From Cryobacterium soli (GTDB lineage: Bacteria > Actinomycetota > Actinomycetes > Actinomycetales > Microbacteriaceae): a DNA stretch of 64,000 nt. Within the stretch, counting starts at the first letter, position 1. Every line of letters begins with the position of its first letter. Location of the stretch: assembly GCF_003611035.1 (NCBI RefSeq), contig NZ_CP030033.1:3658001-3722000 (forward strand). Reading direction: 5' to 3'. Under the pieces are notes generated by a model. That model ran no database searches. It worked only from the letters and a program-made list of their open reading frames with translations, and was not told the DNA's origin. The translations under genes were made by a program, and so were the position numbers. Below, piece by piece: positions 54,230-62,438 of this stretch.

Positions 54230-54234
54230 TCTAG
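53242..54234 (+). CDS. IS481-family transposase
   Basis: 330 residues from ATG 53242. N-terminal helix-turn-helix: RLIIDDGWTVAAAAKYFHV. The DDE core has the first Asp in MIHVDVTKFGNI, the second in VIDDHSRVAYAEIHTDE and the Glu in YRPQTNGKIERFHRTL. C-terminal RPHTAIGGHPPISRL is family-typical. The stop codon TAG (54232-54234) lies outside the element, in the duplicated target TCTAGG; the last sense codon ATC is half element, half target. The protein looks complete and active. Confidence 0.96.
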   Translation: MTHANAALTPRHRLRIARLIIDDGWTVAAAAKYFHVSWPTANRWATRYEAMGAAGVEDRSSRPHVSPTKTSQELVRKIGHLRWKQRLGPVGIAAKLGMPASTVHAVLVRCRINKLHHIDKRTGEVIRRYEHPYPGSMIHVDVTKFGNIPDGGGHRFVGRVQGSKNRITTPGAAVNKYHNRNVGKAFVHTVIDDHSRVAYAEIHTDETADTAVEVLKRAVSWFADRGVTVERVLSDNGSAYRSHHWRDTCAQLGIAPKKTRPYRPQTNGKIERFHRTLAEGWAFRRMYSTESARRNALPGWLHEYNHHRPHTAIGGHPPISRLTYVPGQYI

Positions 54235-54235
54235 G
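54230..54235. repeat. Target-site duplication TCTAGG (right copy)
   Basis: Right-hand copy of the 6-base duplication next to the IS481 element. It supplies the stop codon for the transposase. Confidence 0.95.
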
Positions 54236-54289
54236 GCAGGCGCTCTGGCCATCGGTGACGGTCGCCAATAAGGAAAAAGGTCGCAAAAG

Positions 54290-54319
54290 AGGACGGAATC
54301 TGCGATTCCGTCCTTTTTT
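54290..54319. terminator. Strong bidirectional terminator
   Basis: 11-base stem AGGACGGAATC (54290-54300) / GATTCCGTCCT (54304-54314) with a TGC loop, AAAAG on the left and TTTTTT at 54313-54319 on the right. Before the IS481 insertion it would have closed the amino-acid ABC operon; it also serves the converging DoxX gene. Confidence 0.93.
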
Positions 54320-54349
54320 GGTGACTCTTTCCTGATTTACCTGTGCGCC

Positions 54350-54727
54350 CTAGAACGCCCAGGGGCCGAAGCGGGTGATGGCCACGACGAGGGCCAGGAT
54401 GCCGAGGATCACGCTGGGCATGGTCTCCTTCGCGCCATCGCCGGCACGCACGTGCCAGACGACCGCGCCGATCATGATCACGGTGAGGGCGGCCGCGGCG
54501 ATGGGCACCAGGATCGGGGCGATACCGGTGACCGCGGGGAGGATCAGGCCGAGGCCACCGAGCAGTTCGGCGAGACCCACGAGCTTGACGCCGGCATCCG
54601 AGTAGTCGTTGGTCCAGGCCATGCCGCTGGCGGCGAGCTTGGCGCGCGGCTGGGCGACCTTCATGATGCCGGCGGCGATGAAGGCGAGGGCGAGCAGGCC
54701 GGTGATGATCCAGATGGCGATGTTCAT
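54350..54727 (-). CDS. DoxX-family membrane protein
   Basis: 125 residues from ATG 54727; an upstream in-frame extension to 54826 covers the promoter region and is not preferred. Four helices; the DoxX pattern includes AFIAAGIMKVAQPRAKL and LVGLAELLGGLGLILPA. The family acts with oxidoreductases or as a quinone-linked redox membrane subunit, exact role unknown. Divergently transcribed from a MarR regulator, with a palindromic operator between them, so it is probably repressed by MarR. Confidence 0.88.
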   Translation of the reverse strand: MNIAIWIITGLLALAFIAAGIMKVAQPRAKLAASGMAWTNDYSDAGVKLVGLAELLGGLGLILPAVTGIAPILVPIAAAALTVIMIGAVVWHVRAGDGAKETMPSVILGILALVVAITRFGPWAF

Positions 54728-54777
54728 GGGGGACTCCTGGGGTGGTGGCCGGGTCGAGGCCGAGGTGATTGCATCCG

Positions 54778-54832
54778 AATTAGTTGACGCGTCAAATAAG
54801 TTAGCGCGAACTACTTTCCGTGTCAACTAATT
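54778..54832. promoter_or_regulatory. MarR-type operator region between doxX-like and marR-like genes
   Basis: An 11-base inverted repeat AATTAGTTGAC (54778-54788) / GTCAACTAATT (54822-54832) flanks the region. A perfect palindrome TTGACGCGTCAA (54784-54795) overlaps the left arm. The segment is AT-rich against the genome background and covers the promoter area of both genes. Confidence 0.8.
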
Positions 54833-54849
54833 CTCGGTAGGCTGGGGTC

Positions 54850-55326
54850 ATGGCTGAACCGGAGTGGCTGACCCCCGTGGAGCACGACGCCTGGATGGCC
54901 CTCGCGGAGGTGCTGTTCCGGCTCCCCGCCGGGCTCGAGTCGCAGTTGCAGCGGGACGCCGGGCTGGCCATGGCGGACTACATGGTGCTCGTGATGCTCT
55001 CCGAACGGGACGACCACTGCATGCGCATGAGTGAGCTCGCATCATCCGCCAGCACGTCGCAGTCGCGGCTGTCACGCATCGTGGCCCGGCTCGAGGCCGC
55101 GGGCTACGTGACCCGAGAGATGGCGGCGGATGACCGGCGCGCGGTGATCGCGACCCTCACCGAGTCGGGTCTGGCCAAGCTCGTCGCCGCAGCGCCCGGC
55201 CACGTGGCCCAAGTGCGCAAGCTCGTCTTCGACCGCCTGACGCCGGCCCAGGTGCTCTCCCTCACCGACATCGCGCGCTCCCTCGCCCACCCCGACGATT
55301 CCGAAGCCTGCGACGGGGCCCCCTAA
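54850..55326 (+). CDS. MarR-family transcriptional regulator
   Basis: 158 residues from ATG 54850. Winged-helix core: MRMSELASSASTSQSRLSRIVARLEAAGYV with the wing TREMAADDRRAVIATLTESG. Flanking helices for dimerisation are present at both ends. Binds DNA as a dimer and usually responds to phenolics or oxidants. It probably represses itself and the divergent DoxX gene through the palindrome between them. Confidence 0.93.
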   Translation: MAEPEWLTPVEHDAWMALAEVLFRLPAGLESQLQRDAGLAMADYMVLVMLSERDDHCMRMSELASSASTSQSRLSRIVARLEAAGYVTREMAADDRRAVIATLTESGLAKLVAAAPGHVAQVRKLVFDRLTPAQVLSLTDIARSLAHPDDSEACDGAP

Positions 55327-55346
55327 CGCAGGCGTGGTCACCCGGT

Positions 55347-55425
55347 CTCGACAAGCTCGACCAGCGTGTGGGTCGCGACCAATCGTTGATCGAGCTTGTC
55401 GAGCGCCGTACTGAGCTTGTCGAAG
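55347..55425. repeat. REP-like palindromic repeat (CTCGACAAGCTCGA type) with a third half-site
   Basis: CTCGACAAGCTCGA (55347-55360) and TCGAGCTTGTCGAG (55390-55403) are exact inverse copies of 14 bases. A further partial copy, TGAGCTTGTCGAAG, lies at 55412-55425. A variant GTCTCGACAGGCTCGACC occurs inside hrpA at 56597-56614. Repeats of this kind (translated as VEPVETP in one frame) are widespread in actinobacteria. Confidence 0.85.
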
Positions 55426-55443
55426 TGACCTCGCGAGGCGAGG

Positions 55444-58400
55444 CTAGGAGGCGAGGACCTTCTGGATGCGCTGCAGGGAGACGGACTCGGCGGCTCGCAG
55501 CTCCTGGGCGAAGAGGCTGATGCGCAGCTCCTCGATCATCCAGCGCGCCCGCACCAGGTTCGGTGCCGCGGTCTCCGGCAGCGGGATACGCCCACCCGCG
55601 TCGGTGAACTTCGCTGTGGCCGACTGCACCTCGTTCATCCACACCCGGTCGCGGTTGGGGTTGTCGAGGAGCTTCTCGATGCGGGCCGTGATGCCGCCGA
55701 GGTAACGTGGCAGGTGCCGCAGCTGGGCGAGGCCGGTGGCACTGACGAAACCGGGGTAGACCAGCCCGTTCAGTTGCTCGCGGGCATCCGTGAGAGCGGC
55801 CAGAAGGGCCATGCTCGTGGAGGCCTTGAGCGCCTTGTCGGCCGCGCGCGAGGCCGTGAGGATGCGGGCCACGAGGCCGACGGTTTCGAACATCGAGTCC
55901 ATCACCACGCCGGAGACCCGGTCGCGGATGCTGTCGAATTCGGCCTTCATGAACACCTGGCCGTCGGGCCGCACCCTGTAGAGCACATCGTCGACGGCGG
56001 CCGCGAGGCAGTCGTCGAACAGGGCCTGGGTGGAACGGTACGGGCTGGTGGCCAAAGAGAGCTTCTCGCCGCCCTTGAGGTGCTGCTGCACGTAGGCCAC
56101 CGGGGAGGCCGTGGCCAGCAGCAGCAGCCGGCGCACACCATTGGGCAGCGTGCGGGCCTGCTCGTCGACGGTGCTCATCATGCGGATGCTCACCGAGGTG
56201 CCGTCGTCGATCAGGGTGGGGTAGCCGCGGATGGTGTTGTCACCCTGCTTGGTGTCGATGAAGCGGGGCAGCTCGACGAAGTCCCAGGTGGTGAGGCCCG
56301 AGCGCTCGATCGCGTTCGTGGGTACGGCGGCGGAGGCCTTGGCGACGGACTCGCGCACCTTGTTGCCCAGGCGCCGCTGCAGCTCCCCGAGGTCCTTGCC
56401 GCTGGCGACGCTCTTGCCGCGCTCGTCGACGACCCGGAAGGTCATGCGCAGGTGCGCGGGCACCCGGGTGAGGTCGAAGTCGCGCACGGTGACGGGCACG
56501 TAGGTGAGGCGCTGGATGAGTGCGGCGAGGGTTTCGGCGAAGGAGGGGTCGGACGAGTCACCGTGAGTGTTGCTGCGATTTGAGGCACCGTGCGGGGTCT
56601 CGACAGGCTCGACCGACGAACGCACGACACCGGGGGCTTCCGGCAATTCGGCGAGCAGGCGCACCGCCCAGTCGGCGGCGGGCACCACGTTACGGCGGAT
56701 GGCCTTGGGCAGCGACTTGATCAGCGAGGTGACCAGGTCGGCGCGGAGGCCCGGCACCTGCCAGTCGAACCCGGTGGGGGAGACCCGGGCCAAGAGCGCC
56801 AGCGGCACCTGCACGGTCACACCGTCGTCTTCGGCGCCCGGTTCGAACCGGTAGCTCAGCGCGAAGCGCTGGTCGCGCTGCTGCCAGGACGGCGGGAAGA
56901 GGGACTCGTCGATCTCCGGCGCATCCTCGGGCACGAGCGCCTCGGCGGTCATGGTGAGCAGGTCGGGCGTTGCCGCGCGGGCCACGCGCCACCAGGTCTC
57001 GAAGGTGCGGGTGCTGTGCACCTCGGCGGGGATGCGCCGGTGGTAGAACTCGAACACGGCCTCGTCGTCGAAGAGGATGTCGCGGCGCCGGGTGCGTTCC
57101 TCGAGCTCGGCCAGTTCCTTGCGCAGGGCCGTGTTGGCGCGGTCGAACGCGGTGACCCGCTGGTCGACCCGGTCGAGGTCCCACTCGCCGTCGACGAGGG
57201 CGTGCCGGATGAACAGCTCGCGGGCGTAGGCCGGGTCGACCCGGGAGAACTGCACCCGGCGGCGCGGCACGATCGGCACGCCGTAGAGGGTGACCCGCTC
57301 GTAGGCAACCACGGCGCCCTGCTTCTTCTCCCAGTGTGGCTCCGAGTAGCTGCGCTTGCAGAGGTCGCCGGCGAGCTGTTCGGCCCAGGCCGGGTCGACG
57401 ACGGCGTTCATCCGGGCGAACAGACGGCTGGTCTCCACCAGTTCGGCGCTCATCACGGCGTTGGGCTGCTTCTTGGCCAGCGCGGAGCCGGGGAACAGCA
57501 CGAAGCGCTGCTGCCTGGCGCCGATGTAATCCTTCTTGGCCACGTCCTTCAGGCCGATGTGCGAGAGCAGGCCGGAGAGCATGGACCGGTGGATGCCGTC
57601 GGGGTTCACGGCCGGGTCGCCGATGTGCAGGCCGAGCGGCTTGGCCAGCTGGCGGAGCTGCTTGTAGACGTCCTGCCACTCGCGCACCCGCAGGTAGTTG
57701 AGGTACTCGTTCTTGCACAGCCGCCGGAACGCGCTCGAGCCGAGCTCCTTCTGCTGCGTCTCGAGGTAGTTCCAGAGGTTCAGCAGCGAGAGGAAATCGC
57801 TGGTGGGGTCGGCGAACCTGGCGTGCTTCTCGTCCGCGGAGCCGCGGCGCTCGAGCGGGCGCTCGCGCACGTCCTGGATGGTGAGCCCGGCCACGATGGC
57901 CATCACCTCGCGGCTGGTGCCCTGCACCTTGGACTCGATCACCATGCGGCCGAACCGGGGATCGATGGGCAGCTGGGCGAGCTGCTGGCCCACCCGGGTG
58001 AGGCTGTGGGTGCCGGCCGTCACGGCCATCCGCCCGCCCTGGCCACCACGGCCACCGTCACGGCCGCCGCGCCCGCGCCCGCCGTCTCGGCCGGACCGCC
58101 CGCCGGCCTGGCTCGGGTCTTCGGTGGGGGTGCCGGTGGGAGCCACGACGGCCTTGACGGCGCCGAGCTCGGTGAGCAGGTCGAGGCCGTCCTTGATGTT
58201 GCGGGAGTCCGGCGGGGTGAGGAACGGGAACTGCGCGATGTCGCCCAGACCCAGCGAGATCATCTGCAGGATGACCGCGGCGAGGTTGGTGCGCAGGATC
58301 TCGGGCTCGGTGTACTCGGGCCGGCGGGTGAAGTCTTCTTCGCTGTACAGGCGGATGGCGATGCCGTCGCTGGTGCGGCCGGAGCGGCCCGAGCGCTGGT

Positions 58401-59454
58401 TGGCGGAGGCCTGGGCGATGGCCTCGATCGGCAGCCGCTGCACCTTCGAGCGCACGCTGTAGCGGCTGATGCGGGCGGTGCCGGCGTCGATGACGTAACG
58501 GATGCCCGGCACGGTGAGGCTGGTCTCGGCCACGTTGGTGGCGAGGATGATGCGGCGGCGCACTCCTGCCACGGTGGAGGGCTGGAACACCCGGTGCTGG
58601 TCGGCGGAGGAGAGCCGGCCGTAGAGCGGCAGCACCTCGGTGGGGCTGGTGCGGTCGCCGCCGGCGAACTTGCCCTGCAGGGCGTCGGCCGCGTCGCGGA
58701 TCTCGGTCTCGCCGGAGAGGAACACCAGCACGTCGCCGTTGGACTCCCGCTCGAGTTCGTCGAGCGCGGCGGAGATGCCCTCGATGTAGTCGCGGTCCAC
58801 GCTGGGCGCGGCATCCGAGAGCTCGTCGTCGTCGTCGATCGCGGCCTCGGCCACGAGCGGGCGGTAGCGGATCTCAACCGGGTAGGTGCGGCCGGAGACC
58901 TCGATGATGGGCGCCGGGGTGCCGTCGGCGGCCGCGAAGTGCTTGGCGAAGCTGGCCGGGTCGATGGTGGCGCTGGTGATGATGAGCTTGAGGTCGGGCC
59001 GTTGGGGGAGCAGCTGCTGCAGGTAGCCGAGCAGGAAGTCGATGTTGAGGCTGCGCTCGTGGGCCTCGTCGATGATGATGGTGTCGTACTTGCGCAGCAT
59101 CCGGTCGCGGTGGATCTCGTTGAGCAGGATGCCGTCGGTCATCAGCTTGATGCGGGTGTCGGCGCCGACGCGGTCGGTGAAGCGCACCTGGTAGCCGACG
59201 AGTTCGCCGACCTCCTGGCCGAGTTCCTCGGCGATGCGCTCGGCGATGGTGCGCGCGGCGAGCCGGCGCGGCTGCGTGTGGCCGATACTCTCGCGCCCGA
59301 GCTCCAGGCAGATCTTGGGCAGCTGCGTGGTCTTGCCCGACCCGGTGGACCCGGCCACGATCACGACCTGGTTGTCGCGGATGGCGCGCGCGATGTCGTC
59401 GCGGCGCTGGCTGATCGGCAACTCGGGCGGGAAGGTGATTGTGACGGGAATCAT
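55444..59454 (-). CDS. hrpA: ATP-dependent RNA helicase HrpA (DEAH/RHA family)
   Basis: 1336 residues from ATG 59454. Helicase motifs: I GSTGSGKTTQ (near residue 35), II IIIDEAHERSLN (near 129), III SATIDPASFA, and VI QRSGRSGRTSDG. Then the HA2 and OB-fold regions and the long C-terminal HrpA-specific domain. A Gly/Arg-rich linker (GGRGRGGRDGGRGG) lies near residue 465. A stretch near residue 951 (SSVEPVETP) is a translated REP-like repeat. It remodels RNA with ATP and in some bacteria cleaves or matures mRNA. Monocistronic. It resembles HrpA (about 1300 residues) in length. Confidence 0.95.
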   Translation of the reverse strand: MIPVTITFPPELPISQRRDDIARAIRDNQVVIVAGSTGSGKTTQLPKICLELGRESIGHTQPRRLAARTIAERIAEELGQEVGELVGYQVRFTDRVGADTRIKLMTDGILLNEIHRDRMLRKYDTIIIDEAHERSLNIDFLLGYLQQLLPQRPDLKLIITSATIDPASFAKHFAAADGTPAPIIEVSGRTYPVEIRYRPLVAEAAIDDDDELSDAAPSVDRDYIEGISAALDELERESNGDVLVFLSGETEIRDAADALQGKFAGGDRTSPTEVLPLYGRLSSADQHRVFQPSTVAGVRRRIILATNVAETSLTVPGIRYVIDAGTARISRYSVRSKVQRLPIEAIAQASANQRSGRSGRTSDGIAIRLYSEEDFTRRPEYTEPEILRTNLAAVILQMISLGLGDIAQFPFLTPPDSRNIKDGLDLLTELGAVKAVVAPTGTPTEDPSQAGGRSGRDGGRGRGGRDGGRGGQGGRMAVTAGTHSLTRVGQQLAQLPIDPRFGRMVIESKVQGTSREVMAIVAGLTIQDVRERPLERRGSADEKHARFADPTSDFLSLLNLWNYLETQQKELGSSAFRRLCKNEYLNYLRVREWQDVYKQLRQLAKPLGLHIGDPAVNPDGIHRSMLSGLLSHIGLKDVAKKDYIGARQQRFVLFPGSALAKKQPNAVMSAELVETSRLFARMNAVVDPAWAEQLAGDLCKRSYSEPHWEKKQGAVVAYERVTLYGVPIVPRRRVQFSRVDPAYARELFIRHALVDGEWDLDRVDQRVTAFDRANTALRKELAELEERTRRRDILFDDEAVFEFYHRRIPAEVHSTRTFETWWRVARAATPDLLTMTAEALVPEDAPEIDESLFPPSWQQRDQRFALSYRFEPGAEDDGVTVQVPLALLARVSPTGFDWQVPGLRADLVTSLIKSLPKAIRRNVVPAADWAVRLLAELPEAPGVVRSSVEPVETPHGASNRSNTHGDSSDPSFAETLAALIQRLTYVPVTVRDFDLTRVPAHLRMTFRVVDERGKSVASGKDLGELQRRLGNKVRESVAKASAAVPTNAIERSGLTTWDFVELPRFIDTKQGDNTIRGYPTLIDDGTSVSIRMMSTVDEQARTLPNGVRRLLLLATASPVAYVQQHLKGGEKLSLATSPYRSTQALFDDCLAAAVDDVLYRVRPDGQVFMKAEFDSIRDRVSGVVMDSMFETVGLVARILTASRAADKALKASTSMALLAALTDAREQLNGLVYPGFVSATGLAQLRHLPRYLGGITARIEKLLDNPNRDRVWMNEVQSATAKFTDAGGRIPLPETAAPNLVRARWMIEELRISLFAQELRAAESVSLQRIQKVLAS
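56597..56614. repeat. REP-like repeat inside hrpA coding sequence
   Basis: GTCTCGACAGGCTCGACC, read as VEPVETP in hrpA, in a region without helicase motifs. It is a one-base variant of the intergenic repeat at 55347-55403. Confidence 0.8.
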
Positions 59455-59518
59455 TAGCCCTCCATGCTATTGCCTCGCGGGCATACCCCACTTCGAGCCA
59501 AACCCTTGTCGCGCAAAG

Positions 59519-59537
59519 TACTTTGTGTTACAAAGTA
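59519..59537 (+). promoter_or_regulatory. Operator-like inverted repeat upstream of the ABC export operon
   Basis: TACTTTGT (59519-59526) and ACAAAGTA (59530-59537) form a perfect 8-base inverted repeat with a 3-base spacer, four bases before the ATG at 59541. It is probably bound by the winged-helix protein coded two genes on. No Shine-Dalgarno sequence can fit after it, so the message may be leaderless. Confidence 0.75.
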
Positions 59538-59540
59538 GGT

Positions 59541-60197
59541 ATGGATGACACCAGAACCCCCGCCGTAGACCTCGACGAACCCCTGGGCGACCCGCGCGAG
59601 ATGCTCGCGCTGCTCGAGAAGCAGCAGCGCCAGGTGACGGATGCGCAGATCGCGCCCGTCGTCTGGCTGTACTTCATCTGGGGCATCGCCTGGTTGGTCG
59701 GCTTCCTCGCCCTCTGGTCGGGCGACGCCGACGGCAACCCCTGGTTCACGATTCCGGCCGGGCTCGCGACACCACTGTTCATCGTGCTGCTGGTGATCTC
59801 GATCGTGTCCTCAGCGGTGATCGGTATACGGATCAACCGGGGCGTGCGCGGAGTCTCCAGCTTCTCCGGCGCCGTCTACGGGCTGTCCTGGTCGGTCTGC
59901 GGCACTGCGTTCGCTTTGCTCGGCACCGCCCTGATCAGCCACGGCATGTCCACCGACCTCGCCAACCTCTACTTCCCGTCCGGCTACGCGCTGATGTGCG
60001 GAACCATCTACCTCGGCGGCGCCGCACTCTGGCGGGAGAAATCCCAGCTCATCCTCGGCCTGATCATGCTCACCGTCGGCGCGGCCGCACCGTTCGCCGG
60101 GTCGCCCGGCAACGACCTGGTCTTCGCTCTCGCCGGCGGCGGGGCCTTCCTGGTCGTCGCCGCCATCATGGCCGTGCGGCTACGCCGGAACCGCTGA
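59541..60197 (+). CDS. Integral membrane protein of the ABC export operon
   Basis: 218 residues from ATG 59541 (an earlier in-frame ATG at 59523 lies within the operator). An acidic 40-residue cytoplasmic leader (MLALLEKQQRQVTDAQI) is followed by about six helices grouped in pairs. No catalytic residues. It begins the operon whose next gene overlaps its stop by one base. Genes like this commonly lie beside winged-helix regulators and ABC-2 transporters in actinobacteria, possibly as membrane sensors. Confidence 0.8.
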   Translation: MDDTRTPAVDLDEPLGDPREMLALLEKQQRQVTDAQIAPVVWLYFIWGIAWLVGFLALWSGDADGNPWFTIPAGLATPLFIVLLVISIVSSAVIGIRINRGVRGVSSFSGAVYGLSWSVCGTAFALLGTALISHGMSTDLANLYFPSGYALMCGTIYLGGAALWREKSQLILGLIMLTVGAAAPFAGSPGNDLVFALAGGGAFLVVAAIMAVRLRRNR

Positions 60198-60493
60198 TGG
60201 ACGAACTCGACCCGGTGATCCACGCATCCGCCCGGCTCAAGATCACCGCCACCCTGGCCACACTCGAGGTGGGCGACCAGATCGCCTTCCCCCGCCTGCA
60301 GGAACTGCTCGGCATGACCGCCGGCAACCTGTCCACCCACCTGCGCAAGCTCGAAGACGCGGGCTATGTTGACGTCATCAAGTCGCACCAGGGCCGCACC
60401 CCCGCCACCTACCTGGCCCTGTCGCGCACGGGCCGGCGCGCATTCGAAGACTACCGAGAAGCCCTGCGCGACCTATTGGGAGAATCCGCATGA
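60197..60493 (+). CDS. Winged-helix transcriptional regulator (ArsR/PadR-like, DUF-type)
   Basis: 98 residues from ATG 60197. The helix-turn-helix lies in FPRLQELLGMTAGNLSTHLRKLEDAGYVDV and the wing in HQGRTPATYLALSRTGRRAF. No metal-binding Cys are seen. It probably binds TACTTTGT-N3-ACAAAGTA upstream of the operon. It overlaps the previous stop by one base and the next ATG by four. Confidence 0.92.
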   Translation: MDELDPVIHASARLKITATLATLEVGDQIAFPRLQELLGMTAGNLSTHLRKLEDAGYVDVIKSHQGRTPATYLALSRTGRRAFEDYREALRDLLGESA

Positions 60494-61497
60494 CAGTCCT
60501 AGCCCGCCTCGACCACGTCACCCGCCGCTTCGGCGAGGTGCTCGCCGTCGACGACGTCACCCTCGACATCCACTCCGGCAGCATCCTGGGCCTGCTCGGG
60601 CCCAACGGCGCCGGCAAGTCCACCGTGCTCACCATGCTGCAGGGGCTCCGCAAGCCGACAACCGGCACCGTCACCCTGTTCGGCGGGTCGCCCGGCGACT
60701 ACCGGATGCGCCAAAAGCTCGGCGGCACCCCGCAGGAGACCGCTCTGCCGCCGACCCTGCGGGTGGGCGAGGTCATCGACTTCGTCGGCCGGCACTTCGA
60801 CGAGCCGCTGAGCACCGCGGCCGTGGCCGAGGAGTTCGGACTGGGGGACCTGCTCAAACGCCAGACCGGCGCGCTCTCCGGTGGACAGAAACGCCGGCTC
60901 AGCGTGGCGCTCGCGTTCGTGGGCCAGCCACGGCTGGTGCTGCTCGACGAACCCACCACCGGGCTCGATGTGGATGCCCGCCGCACCCTGTGGGATGCCG
61001 TGCGCCGCCAGCACGACCGCGGCGCCACCGTGGTGGTCACCAGCCACTACCTCGAGGAGATCGAGGCGCTCGCCGAACGCGTGGTGGTGATGGGGCACGG
61101 CCGGGTGATCGCCGACGACACCGTCACCGCCGTGATCAACCAGGTCTCGCTGCGGCAGGTGCGCCTGGTCACCGACCAGCCCGACCGGGTGAGCGGACTA
61201 CCCGGCGTGGTCGGCCGCGACCTCGGCGACAACGGCAGCACCACCTTCTACGCCAACGACAGCGACCGGCTGATCGTGGAACTGGTGCGCTCCGGTATCC
61301 CGTTCACCGACCTCACCGTGCGCGGCGCCACCCTCGAAGAGGCGTTCCTCACCCTCACCGGGGCGACGGATGCGGCCACCGGGCAACCGGCCCGGCCCCC
61401 GCACGATGCCGAACCACTCGGCACCGCCGACCCGCGCGCCCACACCGGCTCGGCCCCGTCTGCTGTGCCCGCCGTCCAGAAGGAGATGAACCGATGA
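60490..61497 (+). CDS. ABC transporter ATP-binding protein (DrrA/CcmA type)
   Basis: 335 residues from ATG 60490. Walker A GPNGAGKSTVL, Q-loop region GGTPQETALP, signature LSGGQKRRLSVALAF, Walker B LVLLDEPTTGLD, H-loop VTSHYLEEIE. A C-terminal extension of about 100 residues is typical of the drug-export subgroup. Next gene is the matching permease. Overlaps the regulator by four bases and the permease by four. Confidence 0.94.
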   Translation: MTVLARLDHVTRRFGEVLAVDDVTLDIHSGSILGLLGPNGAGKSTVLTMLQGLRKPTTGTVTLFGGSPGDYRMRQKLGGTPQETALPPTLRVGEVIDFVGRHFDEPLSTAAVAEEFGLGDLLKRQTGALSGGQKRRLSVALAFVGQPRLVLLDEPTTGLDVDARRTLWDAVRRQHDRGATVVVTSHYLEEIEALAERVVVMGHGRVIADDTVTAVINQVSLRQVRLVTDQPDRVSGLPGVVGRDLGDNGSTTFYANDSDRLIVELVRSGIPFTDLTVRGATLEEAFLTLTGATDAATGQPARPPHDAEPLGTADPRAHTGSAPSAVPAVQKEMNR

Positions 61498-62321
61498 GCA
61501 CCCTCACCCCCACCCCGGCAGGCACCGCCCCCGGAACCGGGAGCCGCGTCCCGGCACTCGGCGGGCGCACGGGCGTCCTCGCCCTCACCTTCGTGCACGC
61601 CCGCATCAACCTCGTCGAGACGTTCCGCATCCCGGCCGCCCTGATCGGGTCGCTCGTGTTCCCCGGGCTCTCTTTGCTGTTCTTCGTGGTGCCGCAGCGC
61701 ACCGTCGCGGACAACCCGGAGTTCGCCACCCAGGCGGTGATCGCCCTGAGCGTGTTCGCGCTGATGTCCAACTCGCTGTTCAGCTTCGGCCTGAACATCT
61801 CGGCCAACCGGGAGCAGCCCTGGGACCCGTACCTGCGCACCCTGCCGGTGCCGGGCGTTTCCCGGGTGCTCGGCCAGATCTTCTCCACCGGGTTGATGGG
61901 GCTGGTCTCGATTCTGCCGGTGATCGCGATCGGGGCCCTGTTCACGGCGGCGGAGGCATCCGTTCTGGGCGTTCTCGGCGGGCTGGTGGCGCTGGGCATC
62001 TCGGCGCTGCCATTCATGTTCATCGGCATCTCGATCGGCTACTCGATGTCGTCCAAGGCCGCGATCGCGGTGGTGCAGATCGTGATGTTCGCCCTGGCGT
62101 TCGCGGGCGGGCTGTTCCTGCCGCCGTACCTCTTCGCCGACTGGCTCGACACGCTGTCGAAGCTCCTGCCGTCGCGGCAGGCCCGGGAGTTCGTGATCTG
62201 GGCCGTGCAGGGCGGCGAGCTCGAGCCGTGGGTGTGGATCGGCATCCTGGTCTGGACCGCCGTGACCTTCGCCCTGGCCCTGCGGCTCTTCCGCCGCGAC
62301 GAGGGCCGTCGCTACCACTGA
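61494..62321 (+). CDS. ABC-2 type transporter permease
   Basis: 275 residues from ATG 61494. A short cytoplasmic start precedes six helices (LIGSLVFPGLSLLFFVVPQR, VIALSVFALMSNSLFSFGL, through FALALRLFRRD at the end). This is the ABC-2 exporter topology. It pairs with the ATPase encoded just before. The transported compound is not known; families of this kind export drugs, lipids or peptides. The tandem palindromes follow 15 bases after the stop. Confidence 0.92.
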   Translation: MSTLTPTPAGTAPGTGSRVPALGGRTGVLALTFVHARINLVETFRIPAALIGSLVFPGLSLLFFVVPQRTVADNPEFATQAVIALSVFALMSNSLFSFGLNISANREQPWDPYLRTLPVPGVSRVLGQIFSTGLMGLVSILPVIAIGALFTAAEASVLGVLGGLVALGISALPFMFIGISIGYSMSSKAAIAVVQIVMFALAFAGGLFLPPYLFADWLDTLSKLLPSRQAREFVIWAVQGGELEPWVWIGILVWTAVTFALALRLFRRDEGRRYH

Positions 62322-62335
62322 CCCCCTCGGTGCCA

Positions 62336-62393
62336 TGACTCGCCCATTTTCGCTAGTGCACGGCCGCCTCGACTAGCGAACTTGGGCCACTCA
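62336..62393. repeat. Imperfect palindrome, first of two
   Basis: Arms of 22 bases, 62336-62357 (TGACTCGCCCATTTTCGC...) and 62372-62393 (ACTAGCGAACTTGGGCC...), match at 18 of 22 positions around a 14-base loop. Confidence 0.85.
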
Positions 62394-62438
62394 CGTCGGG
62401 CCCCTGTCCCGGACCGGGTGAAGCGCCGGCGCGAAGCG

